This document shows positions 28,985 to 37,267 of a stretch of 39,869 bases of DNA, in pieces; positions within the stretch are counted from its first letter, which is position 1, and every line of letters begins with the position of its first letter. The position numbers and the translations under genes were made by a program. This stretch comes from a virus. Location of the stretch: IMG/VR virus record IMGVR_UViG_3300047643_000032, positions 1 to 39,869 of that record. One strand, written 5' to 3'. The notes under the pieces are model-generated. The model saw only the letters and a list, made by a program, of their open reading frames with translations, did no database searches and was not told the origin of the DNA.

Positions 28985-31441
28985 ATGGCTAACCAAAACA
29001 CAGTAACCGTACAACTTACCGTCAAGGACGACGGGTCTGTCGTGATGCAGCAATTCGGGAAAAACTCCGAAGATGCGCTGAATAAAGTCACAACCGCTTC
29101 ACCTAAAGCTACATCGGCGCTGGATAGTTTAAAGTCCTCTTATCTTGATTGTGCCGCCAAAGCCGCAACGGCCTACATGGCAATTCAAAAAGCGATGGAA
29201 TACATGGATCTGGGCGCAAAGGCGGCACAGGCCGAGGCGTCCTTCCGCACTCTGGCGCAGACATCAGGCGAGAGCGCCGATGCAATTCTTTCCGCCATGA
29301 AAAAGGCTACCGATGGGACTGTAGATGATAGCGAGATAATGCAGAAATCTACAAAGGCAATGATGCTGGGTTTCTCAGGCGATCAAATCGAGCAAATGGG
29401 GGAGATGGCGCGTCTGGCTGCAAGAACCAGCGGCGAAGATGTGGGCATGGTCTTTGATAATATTGTCAATGCCATCAGTACCAATATGCCGCGCACATTA
29501 AAACAATATGGTCTGATAACAAAAGAGCAAATGTCTACTGTAAACCAGGCGATGGCGGAAGGCGTCACGGATATTAATTTATATAGCATGGCTGTGGATA
29601 ATTTCGCTGTTCAAAGTGCCAAAATCGGGCCGCTTCTGGAAAATGAAGCTGAAAAACTTCAACAGCATCGCGCGCAAATAATGGCCACAAAAGAAGCACT
29701 TGGCGATTTATTAACAACGGCAGCAGGATGGGTTGTTAAAGGAATATCCGCTATTACAGAGCCATTTGCTGCAATAGAAGCAACATTGGCCAATGCTTTT
29801 TCAGGTACTTTTAATCTCGCACCTATTGAAGCATATATTGATAAGTTGATGGGTGTTGATGATGAAGAAAAAAAGATTGCTGCGACTAATCTTGCCTCGG
29901 CACAAGCAAAGAAAGCACAGGATGATGCTGATATGAAAACCGAACTGGGGAAGGTTGCCCAGAAGAAAGCCAATCTGGAAACGATGAAGGCGCTGGACAA
30001 AGATTATTTCACATCTCAGGAAGCCAATATCAAGGCGATGGAAGCACTAAAAAAAGCCGCAGGCGAAGATGACTATAAAATTGCCAGTGATTCCCTGAAA
30101 AAACAGAAAGAGTTAAACACTGAATATTACACTCGCACCAAACAGGAAATTGATCTGGAAGCCGCTGCGCGTTCTAAAGCCGATCGAGACAAGATATCGG
30201 ATGCTGCTTATACCGCGCAGAAAATGCAGGAGTTGGATACTCAAACGACCAATAAGGCAATCGCATTAATGCAGCAGGAGCGGCAACAATCTATATCAAC
30301 CGCGCAAAATGATATTAAAAATCTGACATCACGCCTGACCGATTATCAGAAATATTATGATTCTCTCAAGGCAAAGATGGATCAAAATATCGCCGATGAG
30401 AAGAAGCATCTGGAAGAACTGAAAACCCTGCGCCAGCAGAGCGTTGACCTGGATAAATCAACTGCCGCGCTGATTGCCGGAATTAAAGGGACAGATACAT
30501 CACAGTCCGCGCAGCAGCAATATGATTCCAGCCGGTCGGCTCTTAACTCGCAATATAGTAGTGCTCTTAATTTATCCGGGCAAGACGAGATCAAAGCCCT
30601 TGAAGATTATAAACAGGCAGTGGCGGCGCTTCAAAAACAATATGCCCAGGGCATCCCCGGTGTGAAAGATATATTCGGAAATGTTGATGAAATTGTATCC
30701 GCTAAGACCATCGCTACAGATGCTATTTCCGATATCGAACGCGCCACAGAAAATCAGAGAAATGCCCTTATCCAGTTAACGGCGGAAAAGCAAAATCAGA
30801 TCACAGCCGATCAACTCTGGGGACAAACACTTCAGGAAGAAGCCCTCAAAGCCCAAAATGCAATGGACGCGCTCAAAAATACTATTTCCGATTTATCCAC
30901 ACAGATTCAGAATATGCAGAAAACCATCGAGCTGACTGGAATCGATAAAGTGTCGAGCGTTGTGGATAGTATCATCTCCAGGATTCAGCAACTCCATACA
31001 CTGGCCGCACAGCCGATCACTATTTCCACTGACTCAAATAATAATTCAAGTTCCTCTTCGAGTTCGAGTAATCCGGATACTAGCGCGAACTTAAATCTGG
31101 ATGCAGCCTTAAAACTCAATGCACTGGGAAATGTTTATGACCAGGGCTATCTTATGCCTTTTGTTAATGGTGGAATTGTGGATCATCCGACTATTTTTCC
31201 AATGGCTTCAGGTATGGGATTAATGGGTGAGGCAGGCCCTGAAGCGATTCTACCTTTAACGCGCAACAGTAAAGGGCAATTGGGAGTATCAACAAGTTCA
31301 GAGAGTTCCGGCAGCCAGAGCATATCTTTCGGTAATATAATTATTCAAGTCCCGGCATCCGCCGCTCTGCAGAGCAAGGAAGACTGGCGCTCAATCACGC
31401 GGAATTATATTGTACCGGAATTGAAGAAACTCAGTTCATGA
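28985..31441 (+). CDS. Tape measure protein
   Basis: 818 residues. It sets tail length and forms the channel for DNA ejection. The N-terminus (SALDSLKSSYLDCAAKAATA) and an ASFRTLAQTSGESADAIL segment are typical. A long coiled-coil middle (about 240-660) carries Lys/Glu/Gln-rich heptads. A Ser/Asn stretch (about 682-700) is followed by the C-terminal signature with GGIVDHPTIFPMA, GLMGEAGPEAILPLTR (about 730-760), shared with lambda-H-type tape measures. At about 0.15 nm per residue the tail would be near 120 nm. A start after AAAAGG is used. Clearly a long-tail protein, consistent with a siphovirus tail. Confidence 0.9.
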   Translation: MANQNTVTVQLTVKDDGSVVMQQFGKNSEDALNKVTTASPKATSALDSLKSSYLDCAAKAATAYMAIQKAMEYMDLGAKAAQAEASFRTLAQTSGESADAILSAMKKATDGTVDDSEIMQKSTKAMMLGFSGDQIEQMGEMARLAARTSGEDVGMVFDNIVNAISTNMPRTLKQYGLITKEQMSTVNQAMAEGVTDINLYSMAVDNFAVQSAKIGPLLENEAEKLQQHRAQIMATKEALGDLLTTAAGWVVKGISAITEPFAAIEATLANAFSGTFNLAPIEAYIDKLMGVDDEEKKIAATNLASAQAKKAQDDADMKTELGKVAQKKANLETMKALDKDYFTSQEANIKAMEALKKAAGEDDYKIASDSLKKQKELNTEYYTRTKQEIDLEAAARSKADRDKISDAAYTAQKMQELDTQTTNKAIALMQQERQQSISTAQNDIKNLTSRLTDYQKYYDSLKAKMDQNIADEKKHLEELKTLRQQSVDLDKSTAALIAGIKGTDTSQSAQQQYDSSRSALNSQYSSALNLSGQDEIKALEDYKQAVAALQKQYAQGIPGVKDIFGNVDEIVSAKTIATDAISDIERATENQRNALIQLTAEKQNQITADQLWGQTLQEEALKAQNAMDALKNTISDLSTQIQNMQKTIELTGIDKVSSVVDSIISRIQQLHTLAAQPITISTDSNNNSSSSSSSSNPDTSANLNLDAALKLNALGNVYDQGYLMPFVNGGIVDHPTIFPMASGMGLMGEAGPEAILPLTRNSKGQLGVSTSSESSGSQSISFGNIIIQVPASAALQSKEDWRSITRNYIVPELKKLSS

Positions 31442-31458
31442 ACGTAAAAGGATAAATC

Positions 31459-31839
31459 ATGTCCAATGTCATTTATACGCAAGGAGCTAACTCTTTTACT
31501 TTCAGTAAAGGGCGAAGTTTCCCTATCTCCGATCCGGTTCAGGTTAACGTCCTCACTGACACGACAGATGGTGGGCAAATGTATGCCTACAATAAAGGCA
31601 TAACCGAGAAACTGTTTAATCTTGTTTATGAGAAGCTATCGGCCATAGATTTTACTAATTTTGAAAACTGGTTATCGACAATAGCAGTCGGACCAGCCAA
31701 CACGTTCACAATGACTGACGAAAACGGCGTAAATCATACTGTCCGTCTTCTGGATACCAAAAACCCGCTGCAGGCGGACGGTGAAGATGCAAACGGTTTT
31801 CTTTATTCGGGTACAATACAATTAAGAGAGGAAATATAA
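31459..31839 (+). CDS. Distal tail protein-like (126 aa)
   Basis: 126 residues: SFTFSKGRSFPISDPVQVN, FNLVYEKLSAIDFTNFENWL, NTFTMTDENGVNHTVRLLD, and SGTIQLREE at the end. A small beta-sandwich directly after the tape measure is the place of siphovirus distal tail or minor tail proteins (lambda M-like). The identification rests on order and on general beta character, since I recognise no diagnostic motif. Confidence 0.55.
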   Translation: MSNVIYTQGANSFTFSKGRSFPISDPVQVNVLTDTTDGGQMYAYNKGITEKLFNLVYEKLSAIDFTNFENWLSTIAVGPANTFTMTDENGVNHTVRLLDTKNPLQADGEDANGFLYSGTIQLREEI

Positions 31840-31856
31840 ATTAAGGAGGAATATTT

Positions 31857-32345
31857 ATGTCCAGGGAATATGTCATTTCTGCGGGAGGAATCACGCTGGC
31901 GAATCAGCCGGTAACACTGGCAAGCCTGATGCCAAGTGCGACAATAGGATTTGAGATACTTCGAGCGTGGGTATCTCAAAGCGCCAATAATACGAGCGCA
32001 CAGCAAAGAGTTCAACTGGTCACGCAGGTTACGGCTTTCCCGACCGTAGTAACCGATACACCGGCCAAAACAAAAGTTACCGATCCCACTTCTGGCATTG
32101 TCGGAATCTCAGGATCCATCGCAGCCGGCAAATGCGGCATCAATGCCTCGGCTGAGGGAGCCGGTGCTAAAACAGTAATATGGGAGGATGCATTCAATGT
32201 CCTCAACGGCTGGCTTTGGCTGCCAAATCCGGAAGAGAGAATAGTTTTGCCGCCCGGTATAGCGAGTTGCTTCAGTCTTTTTTTACCTGTGGCTGCCGCC
32301 ACACTTACGAACTGGGCATTCGGGATTACATATAGAGAATTATAA
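31857..32345 (+). CDS. Tail structural protein of unknown type (162 aa)
   Basis: 162 residues after AAGGAGG: REYVISAGGITLANQPVTL, FEILRAWVSQSANNTSAQQ, VWEDAFNVLNGW-like segment (here IWEDAFNVLNGWLWLP), and an end with WAFGITYREL. The pattern of a small beta protein with a final TYREL, placed before the tail-tip gene, recurs in phage tail clusters, from memory. Function not known. Confidence 0.6.
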   Translation: MSREYVISAGGITLANQPVTLASLMPSATIGFEILRAWVSQSANNTSAQQRVQLVTQVTAFPTVVTDTPAKTKVTDPTSGIVGISGSIAAGKCGINASAEGAGAKTVIWEDAFNVLNGWLWLPNPEERIVLPPGIASCFSLFLPVAAATLTNWAFGITYREL

Positions 32346-32357
32346 AAGGAAAAATTA

Positions 32358-34760
32358 ATGCGGCAACCCGGTCCTCCACGACGGCCTAGCACAAAAAGGC
32401 CGTCGCAGAATCCTCAAAAAAAGAAACTTATTCTCGACGGCGATTATAATTTTACAGTCGAGAAAAATAAACGTGCCAATGGCCCCGAACCTATTAATTT
32501 ATTGACTTTCGGTTTCGCCACGCCGGTATATTTATCAGACAGGAATCTCACACCTGCAGGTGGACCAGCCCATCAGGGTCTTTTGAAAACATGGGGGTAC
32601 GTCGACACAAACATCGAACAGACTCCCGGCAGCGGCGTCCTCGGTACGATTGAAACCGCTGATCTGGAACTAACAATTATCAACTCACAAAATCCGCGTT
32701 TTTCCGACAATTTTACTGACGACGATCCTCCCGAAAATGTCACGGTGGATCTATATCAATGGTTCGCGCCGCTCCAATATCAGGAGAAAAAACCAATTTT
32801 TAAAGGCATAATTTACGGCCAGCCGAAATATGATGAATATACCTGTACGATTACAATTCGCGCGATATTTCAGAAATTTAATATTAAAATCGGCGATGAT
32901 AAAATAATCACGGCGTCTGTTTTTCCTGATGCCGACCCTGACGACATTGGCAAGATGAGCAACATTATATATGGCTCGCTCATTGATGTCCCATGCCGGG
33001 CGCTTAAAGCCGGAGCGATCGATACAATAACAGCGGATATGGCCTCTTCGGATACAAGTTTTTATGTCAGCGGTTCATCGGCTGCGGAATATCCTTCCGG
33101 GACAGTTGTTGTTCAAATTGATGACGAACAAATACAAGGCACTTACAATCAGACGACTAATCGATTTACATCCTGCACACGCGGTTATAACAGCACGACG
33201 GCAACCACCCATTCCAAAGGCGCATCCGTTGCGGAAATCCTTACGCAATATATCTATGAGGTGGCCGGGCACCCCGTCAAGGCGATAACGGCGGTGCGGG
33301 TGGATGGAGTAGCCCAGACTTCAGGATTTACGGCCTATACCGGCCAGACAGGCAGTATATTGACCGGCTATGAAGGCCGGGCCGTGATTGTCTTCACGGC
33401 ATTGGCGATGCTCACAAAACAGGTAAATTTAACCGTCAGTACGGGAAGCCATAGTCACACAGAAAGTACTTATATAACCATATCATGGTTTTTTGACGGC
33501 GCATCTATTGTATCCGGTTCACCATTAAACATAGTAGGAATTGTTGATAAAGATTTAAGCTCTCAGGGCGATCTCGCGTCTGGAGATTCTGTCCTTATTA
33601 CAAAAAGTATCCAGGAATCATATGAAGGAATCCCTATTCAATTTCGGACATGCCTGAGAGTAGGAAGCCCGAACGATGTAACAACATTATCCGCAAATTG
33701 CGGTGGCTCGGTTGCAAGCGGCGCCACCAGTAATACTACATATTATGGCGGATGGGTGACACTAAGCAATAAAACTTTCGCAGATCTAATGACCTATACG
33801 GCAACTATAACGCGGAGTGGCAGCGGTTTGAACGGTTACGTCGGTGAAGTTTGGCTCGAAATTCGATACAATGCGACAACGGCATCGAGCGCGGCAACCG
33901 GTGTGGCTATTTCCGGCAATTCCACCGCCGATACGGTCATCGGAACCGCAGTAACAGTTGATGCAGCGGGTTATCAGGATGATGCAAACGGAACCTACAC
34001 AGGCACGGCGAGCGCGCTGATTACACAGCCTGATGACATATTTAAACATATCTGGGCGGTTTTGCTGGGCGCGCCGATCGGCGATATTGATCCTATCACT
34101 TTTAATGCTTCGAGTGCGTTTTATGCGGCCAATTCCTATGCTTTTTCTTTTTTAATTGATAATCCTATCCAGGCCACAGATTTATTAATGAAACTGGCGC
34201 TACAATGCCGCAGCCGGTTTATCGTTAATGCCGCAGGACAGGCCAAACTTATTATCCGGCAACTTGATCAGGCAAGTGGGCATTCTATTATTCAGAATGA
34301 AATTAAACGTGATTCGATGTCCATTCAACGCAGTCCTACGACGGAACTTATCAATTCATTTAGCGTTGGTTACGATCTGGATTTATCCCAAAGTTCCGGA
34401 AGCCTGTCATCTTTTCGCAGCGCCCTGACTTTTACGGATTCCACATCAATCGGACGCTACGGAACCCGCAATTGGCAAGGGTCTGAAGATGTATTTTGTT
34501 TTGATGCCATACGCCTGGCTGCGATGGCGCAGGATGTCGGCGCGTTTTTGCTTGCTTATCATTGCCGCGTCCGGAAGATGCCTACCTTCGGGGTTTTCCT
34601 CGATAATATGGAAATACAACCGGCTGACATTATTGACTTGACTCATAATCTCGATAATATGATCGGCTTTGTCGTTGAGGTTTTAAAGATTATTTATCAC
34701 ATAGGAAACCGCCAGCAAAATGACTGGCTGGAGATTACAGGAATCGAAAACGCGTCATGA
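32358..34760 (+). CDS. Large tail-tip protein
   Basis: 800 residues. A Pro/Lys-rich start (about 1-25) leads into beta domains (EPINLLTFGFATPVYLSDRN, TADLELTIINSQNPRF). At about 230-300 there is a module with PSGTVVVQIDDEQIQG, FTSCTRGYNST and HSKGASV, common in phage tail-tip and fibre proteins. A Ser/Thr-rich region (about 350-560) is followed by a hub-like C-terminal part (DDIFKHIWAVLLGAPIG, ATDLLMKLALQCRSRFIVNA, TELINSFSVGYDLD). Its role is probably to build the tip and contact the host surface. Being last of the tail genes, it also stands where D3112-type phages keep several smaller tip genes. Confidence 0.7.
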   Translation: MRQPGPPRRPSTKRPSQNPQKKKLILDGDYNFTVEKNKRANGPEPINLLTFGFATPVYLSDRNLTPAGGPAHQGLLKTWGYVDTNIEQTPGSGVLGTIETADLELTIINSQNPRFSDNFTDDDPPENVTVDLYQWFAPLQYQEKKPIFKGIIYGQPKYDEYTCTITIRAIFQKFNIKIGDDKIITASVFPDADPDDIGKMSNIIYGSLIDVPCRALKAGAIDTITADMASSDTSFYVSGSSAAEYPSGTVVVQIDDEQIQGTYNQTTNRFTSCTRGYNSTTATTHSKGASVAEILTQYIYEVAGHPVKAITAVRVDGVAQTSGFTAYTGQTGSILTGYEGRAVIVFTALAMLTKQVNLTVSTGSHSHTESTYITISWFFDGASIVSGSPLNIVGIVDKDLSSQGDLASGDSVLITKSIQESYEGIPIQFRTCLRVGSPNDVTTLSANCGGSVASGATSNTTYYGGWVTLSNKTFADLMTYTATITRSGSGLNGYVGEVWLEIRYNATTASSAATGVAISGNSTADTVIGTAVTVDAAGYQDDANGTYTGTASALITQPDDIFKHIWAVLLGAPIGDIDPITFNASSAFYAANSYAFSFLIDNPIQATDLLMKLALQCRSRFIVNAAGQAKLIIRQLDQASGHSIIQNEIKRDSMSIQRSPTTELINSFSVGYDLDLSQSSGSLSSFRSALTFTDSTSIGRYGTRNWQGSEDVFCFDAIRLAAMAQDVGAFLLAYHCRVRKMPTFGVFLDNMEIQPADIIDLTHNLDNMIGFVVEVLKIIYHIGNRQQNDWLEITGIENAS

Positions 34761-34780
34761 GAAATAGAAACGGAGACAAA

Positions 34781-34813
34781 ATGAAGGGCATGCATTTAAT
34801 GCTTGCCGATTAG
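34781..34813 (+). CDS. Short leader ORF (10 aa) before the methylase leader
   Basis: ATG AAG GGC ATG CAT TTA ATG CTT GCC GAT TAG has GGAG 5 nt upstream and codes MKGMHLMLAD. It may be a leader peptide or the stub of a lost gene. It stops just before the first hairpin of the structured leader. Confidence 0.35.
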   Translation: MKGMHLMLAD

Positions 34814-34948
34814 GACAGTAGTCCAGGGAGCGCCAACTCCCCAGACCGAGCGAAAGCAACGCCCGACGGGTTAACCCGCTACCATATGTATAAAGAGACG
34901 ATGCAAAATAGCAGGGTTAGCCTCAAAAAGCAATCGGGAGGCAGTTAC
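34811..34948 (+). promoter_or_regulatory. Structured mRNA leader with sequestered ribosome-binding site
   Basis: A chain of small hairpins is visible: GGAC-AGTA-GTCC, GGGAG-CGCCAA-CTCCC, GC-GAAA-GC and CGGG-TTAA-CCCG (34867-34878). AACCCGCTA (34873-34881) can instead pair with TAGC-A-GGGTT (34909-34918). GCCTC (34920-34924) pairs with GAGGC (34938-34942), hiding the GGGAGG ribosome-binding site of the methylase gene. The layout is like the Mu mom leader that Com opens; a com homologue is at 11292-11465. Confidence 0.6.
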
Positions 34949-35215
34949 ATGAATAGTTTTCTGGCATACATGGGTGGCAAATCGTTATTAACGAAAAAGA
35001 TTATTACATTTTCCCGCGATGATTTCCAAAAGCTGAGGGATATATTGAGTGGCATCAAGGGCAAATTCATAATGTCAATTAACGATACTCCGGAGATTCG
35101 GAAGTTATATAAGGGATTCCACACAGAAGTTGTTGCCACAACTTATTCTGCAGGCGGAGCGAATAAGAAAAAAAGTGTTAATGAACTTTTGATTATGAAT
35201 TATCAACCTGGTTGA
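34949..35215 (+). pseudogene. DNA adenine methylase (Dam/D12 class) with catalytic core deleted
   Basis: 88 residues from ATG 34949. The first 18 residues, MNSFLAYMGGKSLLTKKI, are the N-terminus of D12-class adenine methylases, with the GGK SAM-site motif. The sequence then jumps to a C-terminal part: TFSRDDFQKLRDILSGIKGKF, IMSINDTPEIRKLYKGF, ATTYSAGG, NELLIMNY. About 190-200 residues are missing, including the rest of motif I and the catalytic DPPY motif. The frame is kept, so the deletion is clean. The product cannot methylate DNA. The intact form would have protected or modified phage DNA. It may be a fresh relic; a regulatory role of the fragment is unsupported. Confidence 0.8.
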
Positions 35216-35860
35216 CATCGATCGATGTGGTGATTTTCACCGTCATGATCGAGTTGAATCAGGAATTATATATAAGGATCATTTTATCTTTTGATCCTGC
35301 ATGATGACCTGGCCGGTCTTGAATTTTTTAAAATGGTTCAAAATCGGACAGGATTTGTGCGCCTTGCGTTCGGTGAAAATATTTTGTCTCTGATTGCGTT
35401 GTCGTGTCGCCGATTAGCTTTTTCTGTGTCGCCGATTAGCTTTCGCCTGACAATTCGCGTCATTTATGCTATGTTGACACAACGGGAAACTTTTTGTCTG
35501 CAACTGAATTCATAATAGTTGACTGAAATGTTACTTCTTGAGATTCCATTTTTGATATTACATTTAAAATAGAAATAATCAAAAAGCGGCTAAACGCTAA
35601 CTTGACATATTGTAAAAGAATATGAGACAAACTAACATTTAGACATCCCTGATTTTGTTTTTTATCAGGTTTTACGAATAAACTGCTGGAAAAAAATGTT
35701 AATCACCAGTATAAAATAATGTATTTCAGCGGGGAAACAAATACGGAGATTACCGAAAGTATCAGATAAGTAATTACCAGCGCCTGAAGCCAAAGGGTTT
35801 TTTTATGGATCGACTGTTGGCAAAAGGCCTTATTTGTTTCAGGAAGGCAATAGCTTTTTT
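35216..35860. other. Non-coding stretch holding the probable right phage end and the host flank
   Basis: 645 nt without a convincing gene. The left part (35405-35481) carries the repeats described as the right phage end. After about 35,482 the DNA is AT-rich host sequence. A hairpin CCTGAT/ATCAGG with a TTTT follow-up (35648-35673) is a weak terminator candidate. TTGACA at 35602-35607 has no good -10 box at normal spacing. A 19-codon ORF (35805-35864) overlaps the GGDEF gene start by ATGA. Confidence 0.6.
35405..35481. mobile_element. Probable right end of the transposable prophage (transposase-binding repeats)
   Basis: TGTCGCCGATTAGCTTT occurs at 35405-35421 and again at 35427-35443, a 22-bp period, which is the spacing of adjacent transposase sites in Mu-type ends. 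A third, looser copy is seen in CGTCATTTATGCTATG with GTC at 35459-35461. Reading inward from the right the end would begin TGTGTCAACATAGC at 35481 (or TGTCAAC at 35479), matching the TG..CA rule. The matching left end is not in the window. Confidence 0.65.
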
Positions 35861-36976
35861 ATGATCGGGACCGATATTCAGAAGCGCGATACGAGAGACC
35901 TGTGGGTGGCAATTGCTATTGCCCTTTCCCTAGGAGTATATCACCTGCTCTTCAATATTATTTCATTCTTACAGTATATCTCATATCAATATTATCGATG
36001 GGTGAGCAATGTTCTCTTCTTATGGATACTTGCTCTGTTATGGGTTGCTTACCGGCGCTGGCGCCGTGCGGTCTATAGGCAGAGAAAATTACGCAATATT
36101 CTGGCAAGCATCAACACGGAAGTTATCATGGTGGTTGATTCCAGTCGCCGGATTCAGATGGTCAATGAAAGTGTAAATATTTTTGGTTATTCTCCGGAGG
36201 AGGTAATTAAGAAGACGACGGATTTACTCTACCTCGACCGTCGGGTGGATAAAAACCGTCCTAACGAGATACGCGATTCTCTGAATAAGATTGGCTTTCA
36301 TATCGGACAGGCAACTGGCCTGAAACGCACGGGCGAAAATTTCCCCTTGGAGATTATGACCGCTTTACTTAAGGGGAGCGAGGGTGTTGTTATCGTGATC
36401 AGGGATATCACCGAAAGAAAGCAGACAGAGGAAAAGATCCGGCAGATGGCCTACCATGATTCCCTGACGGGTCTTCCCAACCGGAAACTCTTCTCCGATC
36501 GCTTGCATATTGCTATTGTCCAGGCCCAGAGAAATCAAAAAAAAGTAGGAATCGCAATGCTCGACCTCGACCATTTTAAGGACGTAAATGATACCCTGGG
36601 TCATGATATAGGGGATGCTACTCTCAAGGCAACGGCAGAACGGCTGCATGCAACACTAAGGGAGGGTGATACCATTGCTCGCTTCGGTGGCGACGAGTTT
36701 CTATTGATACTTCCGGACCTAGAGACAATAGAAGATGCGGTCCATGTTGTACAAAAAATCGTTGACAGTTTTTGTAAGCCCTTCCTCATAGATACTCATC
36801 AAGTCGTTGTGACAACAAGTATTGGCATCGCTGTCTATCCCGATGATGAAACAGATGATGAAATACTCCTGAGAAATGCCGATATTGCCATGTATCAAGC
36901 CAAGCAAGCGGGGCGGAACCGATACCAGCTCTATAAAAGGCCTGAGACGCGAGACAAACCGCATTTTACTGTTTAA
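35861..36976 (+). CDS. Membrane-anchored PAS-GGDEF diguanylate cyclase
   Basis: 371 residues from ATG 35861. It should make cyclic di-GMP. Two N-terminal membrane spans (about 14-38 and 49-64) precede a PAS domain (about 78-190; INTEVIMVVDSSRRIQMVNE, FGYSPEEVI, IVIRDITERKQTEE) and a GGDEF domain (about 200-365; HDSLTGLPNRKLFSDRL, MLDLDHFKDVNDTLGHD, FGGDEF at 275-280). REGD at 267-270, five residues before GGDEF, is an inhibitory I-site, so product feedback is expected. The catalytic motif is complete. A TTG at 35834 would extend it by 9 residues. It is host, not phage. Confidence 0.9.
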   Translation: MIGTDIQKRDTRDLWVAIAIALSLGVYHLLFNIISFLQYISYQYYRWVSNVLFLWILALLWVAYRRWRRAVYRQRKLRNILASINTEVIMVVDSSRRIQMVNESVNIFGYSPEEVIKKTTDLLYLDRRVDKNRPNEIRDSLNKIGFHIGQATGLKRTGENFPLEIMTALLKGSEGVVIVIRDITERKQTEEKIRQMAYHDSLTGLPNRKLFSDRLHIAIVQAQRNQKKVGIAMLDLDHFKDVNDTLGHDIGDATLKATAERLHATLREGDTIARFGGDEFLLILPDLETIEDAVHVVQKIVDSFCKPFLIDTHQVVVTTSIGIAVYPDDETDDEILLRNADIAMYQAKQAGRNRYQLYKRPETRDKPHFTV

Positions 36977-37267
36977 GGATTTTCATCTTAAAAATACCTG
37001 ATTACAAACCGATAATTATCAATTCTGATGACTAACATAGGCTAAACAGTTGTAGGTTCATTCAAGGATTCTGAAAACGTGGAAGGAGTATTTTAAATCA
37101 TTTTTTCTTTTTTTTTCCTTCCTTCCTTCCTTCCTTCCTTCCTTCTGAAAATCTCAATTTTCAAAACTGCATTTTTATGCTAGATTTCAACCAGTCATCG
37201 TCAAGAAATAAGTGAAGATTTTTATTAATTTTCAGATTTATTATAATGAGGCGTGAGGGTGAACTAA
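36977..37267. other. Intergenic region with a CCTT microsatellite
   Basis: No gene is seen. Seven exact copies of CCTT (37117-37144) follow a poly-T run. TATAAT (37242-37247) lies 20 nt before the lipoprotein start but lacks a clear -35 box. GAGGGTG gives the ribosome-binding site. Confidence 0.6.
37117..37144. repeat. Tetranucleotide microsatellite (CCTT)7
   Basis: Seven perfect CCTT units, preceded by a T-rich tract. It lies 124 nt upstream of the lipoprotein start codon. Such tracts can change length by slippage. Confidence 0.95.

Noticed and set aside
31660-34760. tRNA genes anywhere in the window
   Set aside because: No cloverleaf with a TTC-stem and CCA-type end was noticed on reading; a tRNAscan run would be decisive.
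34811-34948. Group II intron fragment or IS200/IS605-type guide RNA
   Set aside because: There is no domain V-like stem, reverse transcriptase or TnpB-like gene; the small hairpins are better explained as a leader.
35602-35630. TTGACA promoter in the host flank
   Set aside because: The perfect -35 box has no suitable -10 at 16-18 bp.
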